This document shows positions 34,524 through 43,879 of a DNA stretch of 64,000 nt, in pieces (within the stretch, counting starts at the first letter, position 1; each line of letters begins with the position of its first letter). Below the pieces are notes generated by a model. It was given only the letters and a program-made list of their open reading frames with translations. It was not told where the DNA came from and ran no database searches. Origin of the DNA: Pseudophaeobacter sp. EL27 (GTDB lineage Bacteria; Pseudomonadota; Alphaproteobacteria; Rhodobacterales; Rhodobacteraceae); NCBI RefSeq assembly GCF_900313025.1, contig NZ_OMPQ01000015.1, positions 195,775 through 259,774 on the forward strand, in the 5' to 3' direction. A program made the translations under genes and the position numbers.

Positions 34524-35762
34524 CTAGGGCAATACCCGCGCCGGCAAAGCCGCGTAGCCGCGAAAACGAATGCGCCCCCCCTCCCGACGTCCCGGCAAGA
34601 TCTGGTAGTCAGGAAAGCGTGCCAGAAATCGCTCCAGCGCAATTTTTCCCTCCAGCCGTGCCAGGGTCAGCCCCACACAAACATGTGGTCCCCCGGCAAA
34701 AGCATGGTGGCGGTTTGGCCGCCGGGTGATGTCAAAAACCTGCGGATCCGCAAAGACGTCTGGATCACGGTTGGCCGCACCAATCATCAGATGCAGATTG
34801 CTGCCCCGTGGTATGGTAACGCCGTTGATTTCGACCATGGCTGTGGTTTCACGATTGCCCAGCTGGTTTGGTGAGCGAAAGCGCAGTACCTCCTCCACTG
34901 TGGATTTTATCAGCTCCGGCTGTGCCAATAAAAGTGCGCGCTGATCTGGGTGATCATGCAGCAAGGCCAAGCCATTCCCGATAAGATTTGTGGTGGTTTC
35001 ATGCCCCGCATTCAAAATGAATATGCAGTTCTGGATCAGCTCGATCTCGCTCAACCCCTCCTCCTCGCTGGTGTCATCGCCGATAAGCCGGGTCAGCACA
35101 TCTGTTTCCGGATCCCCCGGGTTGGCCCGGCGACGGGCAATCAGATCACTCAGGTAAGCCTTGAACTCCTCAACTGCCCTATGCCCCAGTTCCAGTTCTT
35201 CAGCAGACAGGGAGGGCTCAAGCGCACCGAGAATGGCCAGCGACCACTCCCGCAAAGGGTCACGTTCCTCTAGCGGGACATCCAGTAGATTGCCGATAAC
35301 CTGAATGGGAATACTGGAGGCAAAATCCGCGATCAGATCCACTGATGAGCGACCTTCCAACCCCTCCAGCAGATGATCAACCGTGGCAATCAGCCCTGGT
35401 TCCATCCGGGCAATTGCCCGCGGGGTCAGAGCAGAACTCATGATCCGGCGCACCCTTGTGTGCAGCGGCGGGTCTGAAAACACCAAAGAGGTGGTATGGT
35501 GTTCAAACAGCGGCGATCCGGCCCCAAACTTGGGCGCAAAAACCGCCTTCTTGTCGGAAGAAAACGCGGTGGTGTCGCGGTAGATACGGTCCAGATCTGC
35601 ATGTCGGCTGATCAGAAAGGACCCATCTGGCTGCGCCAACACCGGGGCCTCGGACAGAAGCGCATCGTAAAAAGGAAAGGGTTCCTCAACAAAACCAGCG
35701 GGGGGATTGGTCAAATCAAACTTTTGAATATCTGCCTTCAGCGACAACGAGGTTTCTGGCAA
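34524..35762 (-). CDS. Cytochrome P450
   Basis: A 412-residue soluble bacterial class I P450. The I-helix block is NAGHETTTNLIG, the K-helix ExxR is in VEEVLRFR, and the heme-Cys loop is FAGGPHVCVGLTLARLEG. The start is an unusual TTG at 35762: a stop codon lies three codons upstream in frame, no in-frame ATG is close, and AGGAG precedes the TTG by 9 nt. Substrate unknown; no dedicated ferredoxin or reductase gene lies nearby. Confidence 0.9.
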   Translation of the reverse strand: MPETSLSLKADIQKFDLTNPPAGFVEEPFPFYDALLSEAPVLAQPDGSFLISRHADLDRIYRDTTAFSSDKKAVFAPKFGAGSPLFEHHTTSLVFSDPPLHTRVRRIMSSALTPRAIARMEPGLIATVDHLLEGLEGRSSVDLIADFASSIPIQVIGNLLDVPLEERDPLREWSLAILGALEPSLSAEELELGHRAVEEFKAYLSDLIARRRANPGDPETDVLTRLIGDDTSEEEGLSEIELIQNCIFILNAGHETTTNLIGNGLALLHDHPDQRALLLAQPELIKSTVEEVLRFRSPNQLGNRETTAMVEINGVTIPRGSNLHLMIGAANRDPDVFADPQVFDITRRPNRHHAFAGGPHVCVGLTLARLEGKIALERFLARFPDYQILPGRREGGRIRFRGYAALPARVLP

Positions 35763-35763
35763 T

Positions 35764-36237
35764 TTGGCTACTCCTGATCAATCTGTTGAGGATCAGTTGG
35801 AAACTCTATGCTGTCAACAACTTGCCGCCGCTTTTGACATGGGGCGATATTTCGAAAGGACGGGTGACAGGCACGGAAAACCCGCCTATGTTCGCTATAT
35901 GTCCAAAGCTATTTCCTCCATTCGAAACCTGGGCCCCGCCTATGAAGAGGCCTGCAAACGCGCAGGCATCCACAGTGCCGAAGAGCTGCGCACCCTGGGC
36001 GCTGATACGGCCTATGGAAGGTTGTTGGCCAGTGGCAGCAAACCCCATTTCATCGGCTATTACGTCTTGGTCATGGGGCTACAGGGGCGCCCCTGGAACG
36101 ATTGCAAGGGGGAGGAAAAGAAGGCCCTGCGCAAACGCTTTGACGCCATCAAAGCCCAGAATTTTGACAAGGGGCTCTCCGAATTCGAGAGAATTCTCGA
36201 CCAGATTGGCGTCCTGGAAAAAACCGCGCGCCGCTAA
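35764..36237 (+). CDS. TfoX C-terminal-domain-like protein
   Basis: A protein of up to 157 residues with the helical TfoX C-terminal-type domain (ISSIRNLGPAYEEACKRAGI and ADTAYGRLLASG). TfoX regulates competence in Gammaproteobacteria, but short relatives without the N-terminal domain are common and uncharacterised. The start is unclear. The first possible codon is a TTG one base from the divergent P450 start, leaving no room for a ribosome site. A TTG at 35794 after TGAGGATCAG is better placed. Confidence 0.7.
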   Translation: MATPDQSVEDQLETLCCQQLAAAFDMGRYFERTGDRHGKPAYVRYMSKAISSIRNLGPAYEEACKRAGIHSAEELRTLGADTAYGRLLASGSKPHFIGYYVLVMGLQGRPWNDCKGEEKKALRKRFDAIKAQNFDKGLSEFERILDQIGVLEKTARR

Positions 36238-36279
36238 TCCACGCAGAGGGTACCGCACAGGCCAGGCAAAAGAAAAGGC

Positions 36280-36299
36280 CGCTCCAGATATCCGGAGCG
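36280..36299 (-). terminator. Terminator of ndk
   Basis: A 6-bp GC-rich stem (36280-36285 with 36294-36299), followed on the minus strand by a T-run at 36272-36275, just past the ndk stop. Confidence 0.6.
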
Positions 36300-36337
36300 A
36301 CCCTTAACTGCATCTTCAGATCTGAAAGATCAGTGGC

Positions 36338-36760
36338 TTAGCCAACCAGCTCAAGACCGGAGAAGAAGTAAGCGATTTCAACAGCAGCTGTTTCAGGTGC
36401 GTCGGAACCGTGAACCGAGTTTTCGCCAACCGATTCTGCGAACTCAGCGCGGATGGTGCCGGCTGCGGCGTCGGCTGGGTTGGTGGCGCCCATGATTTCG
36501 CGGTTTTTTGCGATGGCGTTTTCGCCTTCCAGAACCTGGCAAACGATTGGCTCGGAGGACATGAATTCGCACAGTTCGTCATAGAAAGGACGCTCAGCGT
36601 GCACTTCGTAGAACTTGCCGGCCTGGGCTTTGGTCAGGTGAATGCGCTTTTGTGCGACGATGCGCAGGCCAGCTTCTTCGAACTTGGCGTTGATTGCACC
36701 GGTCAGGTTGCGACGGGTGGCATCGGGTTTGATGATCGAGAAAGTGCGTTGCAGAGCCAT
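36338..36760 (-). CDS. ndk: Nucleoside diphosphate kinase
   Basis: Balances nucleoside triphosphate pools by moving phosphate from ATP to NDPs through a phospho-His intermediate. It has 140 residues, normal length. The start [14 protein letters not shown] is the family N-terminus; GGAGA precedes the ATG by 7 nt. [11 protein letters not shown] and the catalytic His in [12 protein letters not shown] are intact. About 124 bp separate it from the upstream Bcr/CflA gene, whose terminator lies between them, so it has its own promoter. Confidence 0.97.
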   Translation of the reverse strand: MALQRTFSIIKPDATRRNLTGAINAKFEEAGLRIVAQKRIHLTKAQAGKFYEVHAERPFYDELCEFMSSEPIVCQVLEGENAIAKNREIMGATNPADAAAGTIRAEFAESVGENSVHGSDAPETAAVEIAYFFSGLELVG

Positions 36761-36872
36761 TGGGCGTTCTCCATTTGAAAAATCGGCGCCAGACAAGACG
36801 CGCCATAATATCGCGGGCCGCGTAACATGCCACAGCGCACATGGGAAGGGGAGAGTTGGTCTGAAAGGAAAA

Positions 36873-36894
36873 ATGCGCCTGATGTCAGGCGCAT
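36873..36894 (-). terminator. Terminator overlapping the Bcr/CflA stop codon
   Basis: A perfect 10-bp stem (ATGCGCCTGA/TCAGGCGCAT with a 2-nt loop) followed by a T-run on the minus strand. The stem includes the gene's own stop codon at 36885-36887, an unusually tight arrangement. Confidence 0.8.
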
Positions 36895-38087
36895 TCTTCC
36901 AATGGGTCGTGGATGTCGAGCCAAAGCACATAGAGCCCCGAGGCCAGGGCACAGAAACTGGAGAGCAACATCAGCGACAATACCATATAGGGCGCGTTCT
37001 GCGCGGTTACAGCCACGCCGGTTCCTGTGGTGATCACCGCCCCCAACGCAACCACGATGGCACCAGAGAGCCCCGATGCACTGCCCGCCAGATGCGGGCG
37101 CACCGACATCAAGCCGGCACTGGCATTGGCCACCGTCAAACCATTGCCAAAGCCCACCGCTATGGCAGAGCCAAAGAACACCAGCGGCCCTCCCTGACCC
37201 AGGTAAAACAGACCCAGCCCAATCATTGGACCAATCAGGGCCGAAACCCGTCCCGCCAGAATCAAATGGATCAGGGGCACCCGGTTTGCCAGGCGCCCGG
37301 TGACAAAATTGCCAACCATGAAGCCTCCGGTGATAATCCCAATGCCAAGCCCCACCAGAGCGGCACTCAGGTCGAACCAGGCCGCCGCAACCAGGGGTGC
37401 GCCGGTGATAAAGGCGTAAAAACCACCAATCGAGAAAGCCATGCAAAAGCTGTAGCCCCAGAAACGACGGGACGCCAGCAGCTCCGGATAGGTCCGCATC
37501 TGGGCGCCAAAGGTGGCCGAGCGATTGTGATTGGTCTCGCCCCAGTCCGCCCAGCAAAGCAGCAGCAGACCAACACCCATCAGGGCATAGAGTGCAAAGC
37601 TGGAGCGCCAGCCAAAAGCCATGTCTAAGGCGCCGCCCAGCATCGGTCCCAGCATGGGTGCCAGCGCCATGGCCATGGTCACATAGCCCAGCTTGCTGGC
37701 GGCTTCCTTGGTGGAATGCATATCGCGAATGGTCGCCCGCGAGACCACCTGCCCCACCACAACGGCCGCCTGCAACATACGGAAGAACAAAAACACCCAG
37801 ATGGATTGCGCCAGCAGACAGCCAAGCGAGGCCAGAGCAAAGATCACCATCGAGGCCAGAACCACCGGTCGACGCCCATAGAGATCCGACAGCGGCCCCA
37901 TCAGCAGCTGCAATACAGCGGAAATCACCAGGTAGCCCCCCAGGGACAGATTCACCAGGCTATAGCTGGCGTCAAAATCCTCGGAGATGCGCGCAAGAGA
38001 GGGCAAAAACATGTTCAACGACAGCACCGCCAAGGCTGTGCTGAAAATCAGTGTCACAAGATGGGGAGCATTCTGTGCTGCTCGCAT
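36885..38087 (-). CDS. Bcr/CflA-family multidrug MFS exporter
   Basis: A 400-residue, 12-TM proton antiporter. The MFS loop motif [20 protein letters not shown] follows TM2, and TM1 begins [22 protein letters not shown], typical of the Bcr/CflA drug-resistance group. [18 protein letters not shown] is the antiporter motif C. The substrate is unknown. The gene stands alone. Confidence 0.88.
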   Translation of the reverse strand: MRAAQNAPHLVTLIFSTALAVLSLNMFLPSLARISEDFDASYSLVNLSLGGYLVISAVLQLLMGPLSDLYGRRPVVLASMVIFALASLGCLLAQSIWVFLFFRMLQAAVVVGQVVSRATIRDMHSTKEAASKLGYVTMAMALAPMLGPMLGGALDMAFGWRSSFALYALMGVGLLLLCWADWGETNHNRSATFGAQMRTYPELLASRRFWGYSFCMAFSIGGFYAFITGAPLVAAAWFDLSAALVGLGIGIITGGFMVGNFVTGRLANRVPLIHLILAGRVSALIGPMIGLGLFYLGQGGPLVFFGSAIAVGFGNGLTVANASAGLMSVRPHLAGSASGLSGAIVVALGAVITTGTGVAVTAQNAPYMVLSLMLLSSFCALASGLYVLWLDIHDPLEECA

Positions 38088-38333
38088 GAAATCACCTGAG
38101 GTTGATCATTGCCCCTATCCAGCTATCAGCAAGCGCCCAAGGGGGCCAGTCAAGACGCTACGTGCCCGGGCAATCTCTGCTTTCGCGAGCCATGCTCGCT
38201 AGACTTGACGAAAGTCAAATTTAACACGTTGCAGAACTTTACTATTTTTATCAGTTACTATTTCCATACCCAAGACCGGGGCACAGATCCAAACACTCTC
38301 GGTCTTCCCCCTTCGCAACTCCGGAGCCCACAT

Positions 38334-38639
38334 ATGTTGAACAGAACTGGTTTGTTTTGCCTCCTCACGACCTCTTTTGCCTCTTTTGGCCTGGCCCCTT
38401 CTGCCTCCGCAAATGAAACGGCCCAACCCCTCCCCTTCACCTACGAGACTTTTGAAACTGCGGTGCCGCATATCGACCTCGAGGCCTGTCCTGCAGCGCT
38501 GCCGCAGGTCGACAGTTTCTGCCGTGCCACAGTCCATCACGAAGAAATCCATGTCTTTGCCTTTTCCTACGAAGGTGACAGCCCAATGGTTGGGTTTGCC
38601 TCCTATTCCGCAGAGGGTCTTGATACGCTGTTTGATTGA
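38334..38639 (+). CDS. Small secreted protein, unknown function
   Basis: A 101-residue exported protein. ATG at 38334 has CGGAG 8 nt before it and starts a Sec signal (FCLLTTSFASFGLAPSASA). The mature part has two Cys (LEACPAALPQVDSFC) and an acidic C-terminus. No known domain is recognised. An upstream in-frame start would add 75 residues of no coding character. Confidence 0.55.
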   Translation: MLNRTGLFCLLTTSFASFGLAPSASANETAQPLPFTYETFETAVPHIDLEACPAALPQVDSFCRATVHHEEIHVFAFSYEGDSPMVGFASYSAEGLDTLFD

Positions 38640-38688
38640 AACGGTCCTAGGGGCGGATACGCATTGACAAGGCGCGAGGACTGCGACA

Positions 38689-40563
38689 GTGCATGAGCCC
38701 ATGCTAAGTATTCGCGATATCACCTATTCGGTTGAAGGCCGCCCTCTGTTCGAAGAGGCCAGTGCCACCATTCCCAATGGCCACAAAGTCGGTCTTGTGG
38801 GGCGCAACGGCACCGGCAAAACAACGCTGTTTCGCCTCATTCGCGGCGAGCTGGCGCTGGAGACCGGATCAATCTCACTGCCGTCAAAGGCGCAGATTGG
38901 CGGGATCGCCCAGGAGGCGCCATCCTCCAATGTGTCGTTGATTGATACGGTTCTGGCGGCTGCAACTGAGCGTGCAGAACTGATGGCCGAGGCTGAGACC
39001 GCAACCGATCCGACCCGCATTGCCGAGGTGCAGACCCGTTTGGCGGATATTGATGCCTGGTCCGCCGAGGCCCGGGCGGCCTCGATCCTGAAAGGTCTGG
39101 GGTTTGACGAAGAGGCGCAACAACGCCCCTGTGCCGATTTTTCCGGTGGTTGGCGGATGCGGGTTGCCCTGGCGGCGGTGCTGTTTTCCGAACCGGATCT
39201 ACTGCTGCTGGATGAACCGACCAACTATCTGGATCTTGAAGGCGCTCTTTGGCTGGAGGCCTATCTGGTCAAATACCCCCATACCGTGATCATCATCAGC
39301 CACGACCGTGAGCTGTTGAACCGATCTGTGGGGGGCATCCTGCATCTGGAAGATCGCAAGGTGACCTATTATGGCGGCAACTACGATCAGTTTGCCCGCC
39401 AGCGCGCTGCCAACCGCGCCAATCAGGCGGCACAGGCCAAGAAGCAGGATGCGCGGCGCGCCCACCTGCAGAGCTTTGTTGATCGCTTCAAAGCCAAAGC
39501 CAGTAAGGCCAAGCAGGCGCAGAGCCGGGTCAAGATGCTGGAAAAGATGGAGACCATCCGCGCGCCCGAAGATGCGGCACGCACCGTTTTCACCTTCCCC
39601 ACTCCGGAAGAGCTGTCACCGCCCATTATCGCTACCGAGGGCGTCAAGGTAGGCTATGACGGCAAGGTGATCTTGGGCAACCTGGATCTACGTATCGACC
39701 AAGACGACCGTATTGCCCTGCTGGGTAAAAACGGTGAGGGTAAATCAACCCTGTCCAAGATGCTCTCGGCGCGGTTGGCGCCTATGGGCGGCAAGATGGC
39801 GCAATCAAGTAAACTGCGCATCGGCTTTTTTGCCCAGCACCAGGTGGATGAGCTCTATATTGATGAAACTCCGCTACAGCACCTGATCCGCGAGCGTCCC
39901 ACCGAGGGGCAGCCGCGTCTGCGGGCGCGTCTGGCCGGGTTTGGCCTGGGCGCAGATCAAGCCGATACCGCCGTTGGACGCCTGTCAGGGGGGCAAAAGG
40001 CCCGTCTGTCACTTTTGCTGGCCACTTTGGATGCGCCGCATCTGCTGATCCTCGATGAGCCAACCAACCACCTGGATATTGAAAGCCGCGAAGCCTTGGT
40101 AGAAGCGCTGACAGCCTATACCGGCGCGGTAATCCTGGTCAGCCACGATATGCACCTGCTGAGCCTGGTGGCAGATCGGCTCTGGCTGGTCTCTAAGGGG
40201 ACAGTGAAACCCTATGAGGGTGATCTGGCTTCTTATCGGGCCTTGCTGCTGGAAAAGGACAAGCCTGCCCCCAAGGACAAGCCTGCCAAAAAAGAAAAGC
40301 CGAAGGCCGCCCGCCCCTCACGTGATGCCATCCTGGCGCTGCGCAAGGAGGCGCGTAAATCCGAAGAGCGCGTCACCAAACTGACCCAGATGAAAGACAA
40401 GCTGGATATCAAACTGGCGGATCCGGAGCTTTACGAACCCGAGAAAAAAGACGAGGCTCGGGTTTGGCAGGGCAAACATGCCGAGGTCATCACCGCGCTG
40501 GAGCGGGCTGAGCTGTTGTGGATGCGCGCGCTGGAGAAACTGGAAAAAGCCGAGGCGCTATGA
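38689..40563 (+). CDS. ABC-F family ATPase (Uup/YheS-like)
   Basis: A 624-residue soluble protein with two ABC cassettes: GRNGTGKTTLFRLIRG and FSGGWRMRVALAAVLFSEPDLLLLDEP (two blocks), then GKNGEGKSTLSKM and LSGGQKARLSLLLATLDAPHL. A basic linker of about 80 residues (about 235-310) and a Lys-rich C-terminal coiled coil (about 530-624) follow the Uup/YheS pattern. ABC-F proteins bind the ribosome E site and resolve stalled or tense states. GTG at 38689 has GAGGA 8 nt upstream; ATG at 38701 is an alternative. Its stop overlaps the MarC gene by 4 bp. Confidence 0.88.
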   Translation: MHEPMLSIRDITYSVEGRPLFEEASATIPNGHKVGLVGRNGTGKTTLFRLIRGELALETGSISLPSKAQIGGIAQEAPSSNVSLIDTVLAAATERAELMAEAETATDPTRIAEVQTRLADIDAWSAEARAASILKGLGFDEEAQQRPCADFSGGWRMRVALAAVLFSEPDLLLLDEPTNYLDLEGALWLEAYLVKYPHTVIIISHDRELLNRSVGGILHLEDRKVTYYGGNYDQFARQRAANRANQAAQAKKQDARRAHLQSFVDRFKAKASKAKQAQSRVKMLEKMETIRAPEDAARTVFTFPTPEELSPPIIATEGVKVGYDGKVILGNLDLRIDQDDRIALLGKNGEGKSTLSKMLSARLAPMGGKMAQSSKLRIGFFAQHQVDELYIDETPLQHLIRERPTEGQPRLRARLAGFGLGADQADTAVGRLSGGQKARLSLLLATLDAPHLLILDEPTNHLDIESREALVEALTAYTGAVILVSHDMHLLSLVADRLWLVSKGTVKPYEGDLASYRALLLEKDKPAPKDKPAKKEKPKAARPSRDAILALRKEARKSEERVTKLTQMKDKLDIKLADPELYEPEKKDEARVWQGKHAEVITALERAELLWMRALEKLEKAEAL

Positions 40564-41183
40564 TCGACACTGCCTTTCTGATCACTTCCTTTGTGACGCT
40601 CTTTGTGATCATTGATCCCATTGGCCTCACCCCGATCTTTTTGGCACTGACACAGGGGGCCACCCCACAGGAGCGCCGCTCTATCGCTCTGCGCTCCGCT
40701 TTTACCGCGATGTTTTTGCTGGCGCTTTTTGCCGCCTTTGGCGAAGCGGTCCTGGGCTTTGCTGGTATTTCCATGGCAGCTTTTCGCGTGGCGGGTGGTG
40801 TATTGCTGTTTCTGACCGCGCTGGACATGCTGTTTGAGCGGCGCACCAAGCGACGGGAAAATCAGGGAGAAGAGGCTGTGGAAGCCGATGACCCTTCCAT
40901 TTTCCCGCTATCGATTCCGCTGATTGCCGGGCCTGGGTCCATTGCCACAGTGATCCTGCTGGCGGGGCAAAAACCTGGGCTGGAAGGCTTTGCCCTGGTG
41001 ATGTGTGTGGTCTTTGCGGTGCTGATGGTCATGTTGACCATGTTTTTGGCCTCAGGCCTGTTTGAACGCGCGATTGGCAAGACCGGTATCAATGTGGTGA
41101 CCCGGCTTCTCGGCATGTTGCTGGCGGCCCTTTCGGTGCAGTTTGTCCTCGACGGGCTACGCGATTTTGGCTTCGCCAGCTGA
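40560..41183 (+). CDS. MarC-family integral membrane protein
   Basis: About 207 residues with six predicted TM helices. It begins with ITSFVTLFVIIDPIGLTPIFLAL, the MarC signature, and has the internal repeat block IPLIAGPGSIATVILLAG. Function is uncertain: MarC proteins were once linked to drug resistance but act as putative amino-acid or small-molecule transporters. ATG at 40560 overlaps the ABC-F stop, so the two are co-translated. Confidence 0.9.
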   Translation: MIDTAFLITSFVTLFVIIDPIGLTPIFLALTQGATPQERRSIALRSAFTAMFLLALFAAFGEAVLGFAGISMAAFRVAGGVLLFLTALDMLFERRTKRRENQGEEAVEADDPSIFPLSIPLIAGPGSIATVILLAGQKPGLEGFALVMCVVFAVLMVMLTMFLASGLFERAIGKTGINVVTRLLGMLLAALSVQFVLDGLRDFGFAS

Positions 41184-41222
41184 CCACATTCAATAACGTC
41201 ACAGAGGACGCTGAGTAGAGCC

Positions 41223-41804
41223 ATGGAAGACTTGGATTACGGGCGCCTGCTTTATCTGTTGCTACTGCTCTGTGCGGTGGGATCCTGGGTGTTTGTACAG
41301 ATGCGGCAAAGCCTGAGCACAACATTACAACAGCTGGCGGTCTGGGCCTTTATCTTTCTGGGTGCCATTGCCGGCTACGGGTTGTGGGAAGACATCCGCC
41401 AGACGGTACGCCCGCAACAATCGGTGATGAGCGAAGCAGGCCGCGTTACTGTGCCCCGCTCTTCTGATGGCCACTACTATCTGACCCTGATGGTCAACGA
41501 TGCCCAGGTGGAATTTCTGGTCGATACCGGTGCCAGCGAAGTGGTGCTGAGTACAGAGGACGCGCGTCGGGCCGGGTTGGAGCCGGAAAAACTGGCCTAT
41601 CTGGGGCGTGCAAATACGGCCAACGGCATTGTGCGCACGGCATCCGTTTGGGTGGATGAGCTTGCTTTGGGAAAGATCCGAGATCGCAATCTGCGTGTTT
41701 CTGTCAATCAGGGAGAGATGGATCAATCGCTCTTGGGCATGACCTATTTACAGCGCTGGTCCAGCATTGAGATCCGCGATCAAGCCCTGGTCCTGACCCG
41801 CTAA
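41223..41804 (+). CDS. Membrane-anchored retropepsin-like aspartic protease (TIGR02281 type)
   Basis: A 193-residue protein with two N-terminal TM helices (LLYLLLLLCAVGSWVFV and LAVWAFIFLGAIAGYGLW) and a single aspartic protease domain. The catalytic motif is FLVDTGASEVVLS. The sequence LGMTYLQRW matches the family's C-terminal loop. A homodimer would be needed for a full active site. It follows marC by 39 bp and is probably in the same transcript. Confidence 0.85.
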   Translation: MEDLDYGRLLYLLLLLCAVGSWVFVQMRQSLSTTLQQLAVWAFIFLGAIAGYGLWEDIRQTVRPQQSVMSEAGRVTVPRSSDGHYYLTLMVNDAQVEFLVDTGASEVVLSTEDARRAGLEPEKLAYLGRANTANGIVRTASVWVDELALGKIRDRNLRVSVNQGEMDQSLLGMTYLQRWSSIEIRDQALVLTR

Positions 41805-41845
41805 ACGGCCCCCTACCCACTACAAGAAATACAGCCGGCCAGCCA

Positions 41846-42847
41846 TCAGCTGGCAGAAATCAATTGATCCATTCGGTCTTGCTCCATCAGTTCCTTGAAC
41901 TCCAGCCCCATGTAATCGCCCTTGCTCCACATGATTTTGCCGACAAATGACCAGCTATCAATCGTGACCGTTTCATTTGGGAACATGACGCGCTTCTTGG
42001 GTAGAACGACTTCGATCTCGCTGCCGACCGGACACGCGGATTCCGTCTTCACCTTGGCACCAATTCGGCTGATATCAACAATTTGGGCCTCAGTTGCTTC
42101 CTCGTCTTCATTGATCTGAATCTTGCAATCAGCGCGACAAACAAACCGCTTTTTCTTGCCTGAAGTTCTTTTCTGCAGCCGGTCAAAAAGCAAAAACGCA
42201 AATACCCCCAAGATGAGTACGAGCACCCCGCCGATACTGGCTGTTTTGGTAGAAACCAGAGCGTCACTAAAGGACTGCCCAGGCAGACGCCAAGAGCCAT
42301 GCACATCACTACAAGGCAGGGCTACCAGTTCTTTTCGGTAGGCCTCCAGTTTGGCGCGAATCCTTAATTTTCGCGCCGCTGCCGCCGCTTTGAACTGGCC
42401 GCCACTCGCACGCACGTTTAATAGCGTCTTCTGCAAAGCAACCAATTTGGAGGTCGGGCGGCTAATTTTATCAAAGCCATTTTTGACGATCCGAATTCTC
42501 AGTTCGACGACAGTTGTTTCAAGTAGGAATTTCGAGAGCCTATTTGCTGCCCCAGTGTTGGCAGCCGTTTCTACGTCATCCAAAAAGTTTTCACTGAGAT
42601 GGACCAGGGTCGTCAAATCGTTGAATACACTAAAATTCAATTCCTCTGCATTGGCAGTTCCAGCCGCCCCCAGAGCAAACGCCAATAGCACAAGGACTCT
42701 CGCGCATTTCTGCTTACCTTGCATCGCCAGCTGGATGAAAAACCTTCGAACTGCATTTGCAATAACGAGAGGACTTGCAGCATTCTCTTTTTGTTGCAAC
42801 TTCACATGCAGGCTTTGATCAACAAACTTACACATATACTCACTCAT
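41846..42847 (-). CDS. Membrane PilZ-domain protein
   Basis: A protein of up to 333 residues. The most probable mature form starts at ATG 42724 with a signal (CARVLVLLAFALGAAGTANA). Then come an alpha-helical periplasmic part (about 70-210), a TM helix (SIGGVLVLILGVFAFLLFD) and a C-terminal PilZ-like domain (about 235-330, starting RFVCRADCKIQI). The usual RxxxR c-di-GMP motif is degenerate (KKKRFVCRADC) and DISRIGAKV is the D/NxSxxG-type block. The ATG at 42847 would add 41 residues. It stands alone with a palindromic region upstream, and could relay second-messenger state across the membrane. Confidence 0.7.
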   Translation of the reverse strand: MSEYMCKFVDQSLHVKLQQKENAASPLVIANAVRRFFIQLAMQGKQKCARVLVLLAFALGAAGTANAEELNFSVFNDLTTLVHLSENFLDDVETAANTGAANRLSKFLLETTVVELRIRIVKNGFDKISRPTSKLVALQKTLLNVRASGGQFKAAAAARKLRIRAKLEAYRKELVALPCSDVHGSWRLPGQSFSDALVSTKTASIGGVLVLILGVFAFLLFDRLQKRTSGKKKRFVCRADCKIQINEDEEATEAQIVDISRIGAKVKTESACPVGSEIEVVLPKKRVMFPNETVTIDSWSFVGKIMWSKGDYMGLEFKELMEQDRMDQLISAS

Positions 42848-43413
42848 TTAGTTCTGACCAAAGCGCGCCTGCGGCACATCTTCGATCCAACAACAATGAT
42901 CAATTGGCCAAAACCAGCCAAAGAACTGATACCCAGGCTTTCGGTGGCATTCACTCAATGAGTGAACAGTTCAACTAGACCGAAAGTATTTCCGTCATTT
43001 TCGCCTATAATGGATTAAAATTCTTTACATGTGTGCAAAATGCACTTTTTAAAGCGAAGTTGGAAACGCCACATATAGCTCGAAGCAATCAGCATGGAAA
43101 TAAATACAATATTTAAAAGACCTATCGCACCATCCATACTAATGCCCATAGTTTCTCGATATAGATGGTGGTTTAATAAACAACCCAAGGCAAATTTTAA
43201 AAAACAAAAACAATCCAAACATCAAGCAACGCGATCTTATTGCAGGAAATGATGGTGGATGATCGGTTGCAACATCATGCTATTCGAATCGCAAACCTTG
43301 TAGCAGTCCTGTTGCTTTCAGCGGCCAAATTTCGAGAACCGATAGATCCCCAAAATCTTTTCAAATGACGAGACCGCATACTGAAAAAATGGTGTCGAAA
43401 CCGTTGGAAAATC
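42848..43413. other. 566-bp A/T-rich intergenic region
   Basis: This stretch is clearly more A/T-rich than its neighbours. It contains nested inverted repeats at 42938-42986 and a weak minus-strand frame (43015-43218) of 67 codons with one TM-like segment (AIGLLNIVFISMLIASSYMW). That frame has no ribosome site or coding bias that I trust. I call no gene here. Confidence 0.4.
42938..42986. promoter_or_regulatory. Nested inverted repeats
   Basis: The outer pair is CTTTCGGT (42938-42945) with ACCGAAAG (42979-42986). The inner perfect palindrome is TTCACTCA-A-TGAGTGAA (42950-42966). They lie upstream of the PilZ-like gene on the minus strand, so they may be an operator or a transcript-ending hairpin. 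Confidence 0.4.
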
Positions 43414-43872
43414 TCAGGCTTCCGCTTTCTTTTCCCAACGTCCCGATTCTTCGGACCAGTATTGGGCGGAACAGCCCGCACCTGTCAGGCTTTTCCATTG
43501 ACCACGGGCCTGTTGAAGGGCCGCTTCATCATTGCCATCAAACAGAATGCAGACACGCTCCAGCGCCTGAACTTCCTCAGGCGTCACCGCCGCGCCATCA
43601 ACCGTCATTAAACACTCAGGCTGATTGGCGCTCTCATTAGAGGTGGTGAGCAAAATAGGCTGCAAGGCATCATGCGGCCCACCTGCCAGCCCATGGGCCA
43701 GGAAACTATCCGCACTGCCTTGCCAGAGGCATTCATCCAGCCAGCTCATTTGGTCAGAGGTCTGACCGCGCACCACAATACGCCAGCCCGCACCGCGCGC
43801 CTTTTGCAACAGAACCGGCAAGGTCTCCTGCAGCGGGCGGCGGGTCAGGTGATAGAAATAGGCGGCCCCCAT
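43414..43872 (-). CDS. holC: DNA polymerase III subunit chi
   Basis: Chi subunit of the clamp-loader complex, which links the replicase to SSB. 152 residues. ATG at 43872 gives the family N-terminus MGAAYFYHLTRRPLQETLP. DECLWQGSADSFLAHG and the C-terminal W-rich segment (QYWSEESGRWEKK) agree with roseobacter HolC. It begins 7 bp after pepA, a conserved pair in alphaproteobacteria. Confidence 0.88.
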   Translation of the reverse strand: MGAAYFYHLTRRPLQETLPVLLQKARGAGWRIVVRGQTSDQMSWLDECLWQGSADSFLAHGLAGGPHDALQPILLTTSNESANQPECLMTVDGAAVTPEEVQALERVCILFDGNDEAALQQARGQWKSLTGAGCSAQYWSEESGRWEKKAEA

Positions 43873-43879
43873 GGTGAAC

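Noticed and set aside
43015-43218. 67-codon minus-strand frame with one TM-like segment
   Set aside because: Lies in A/T-rich sequence without ribosome site or coding bias that I trust.
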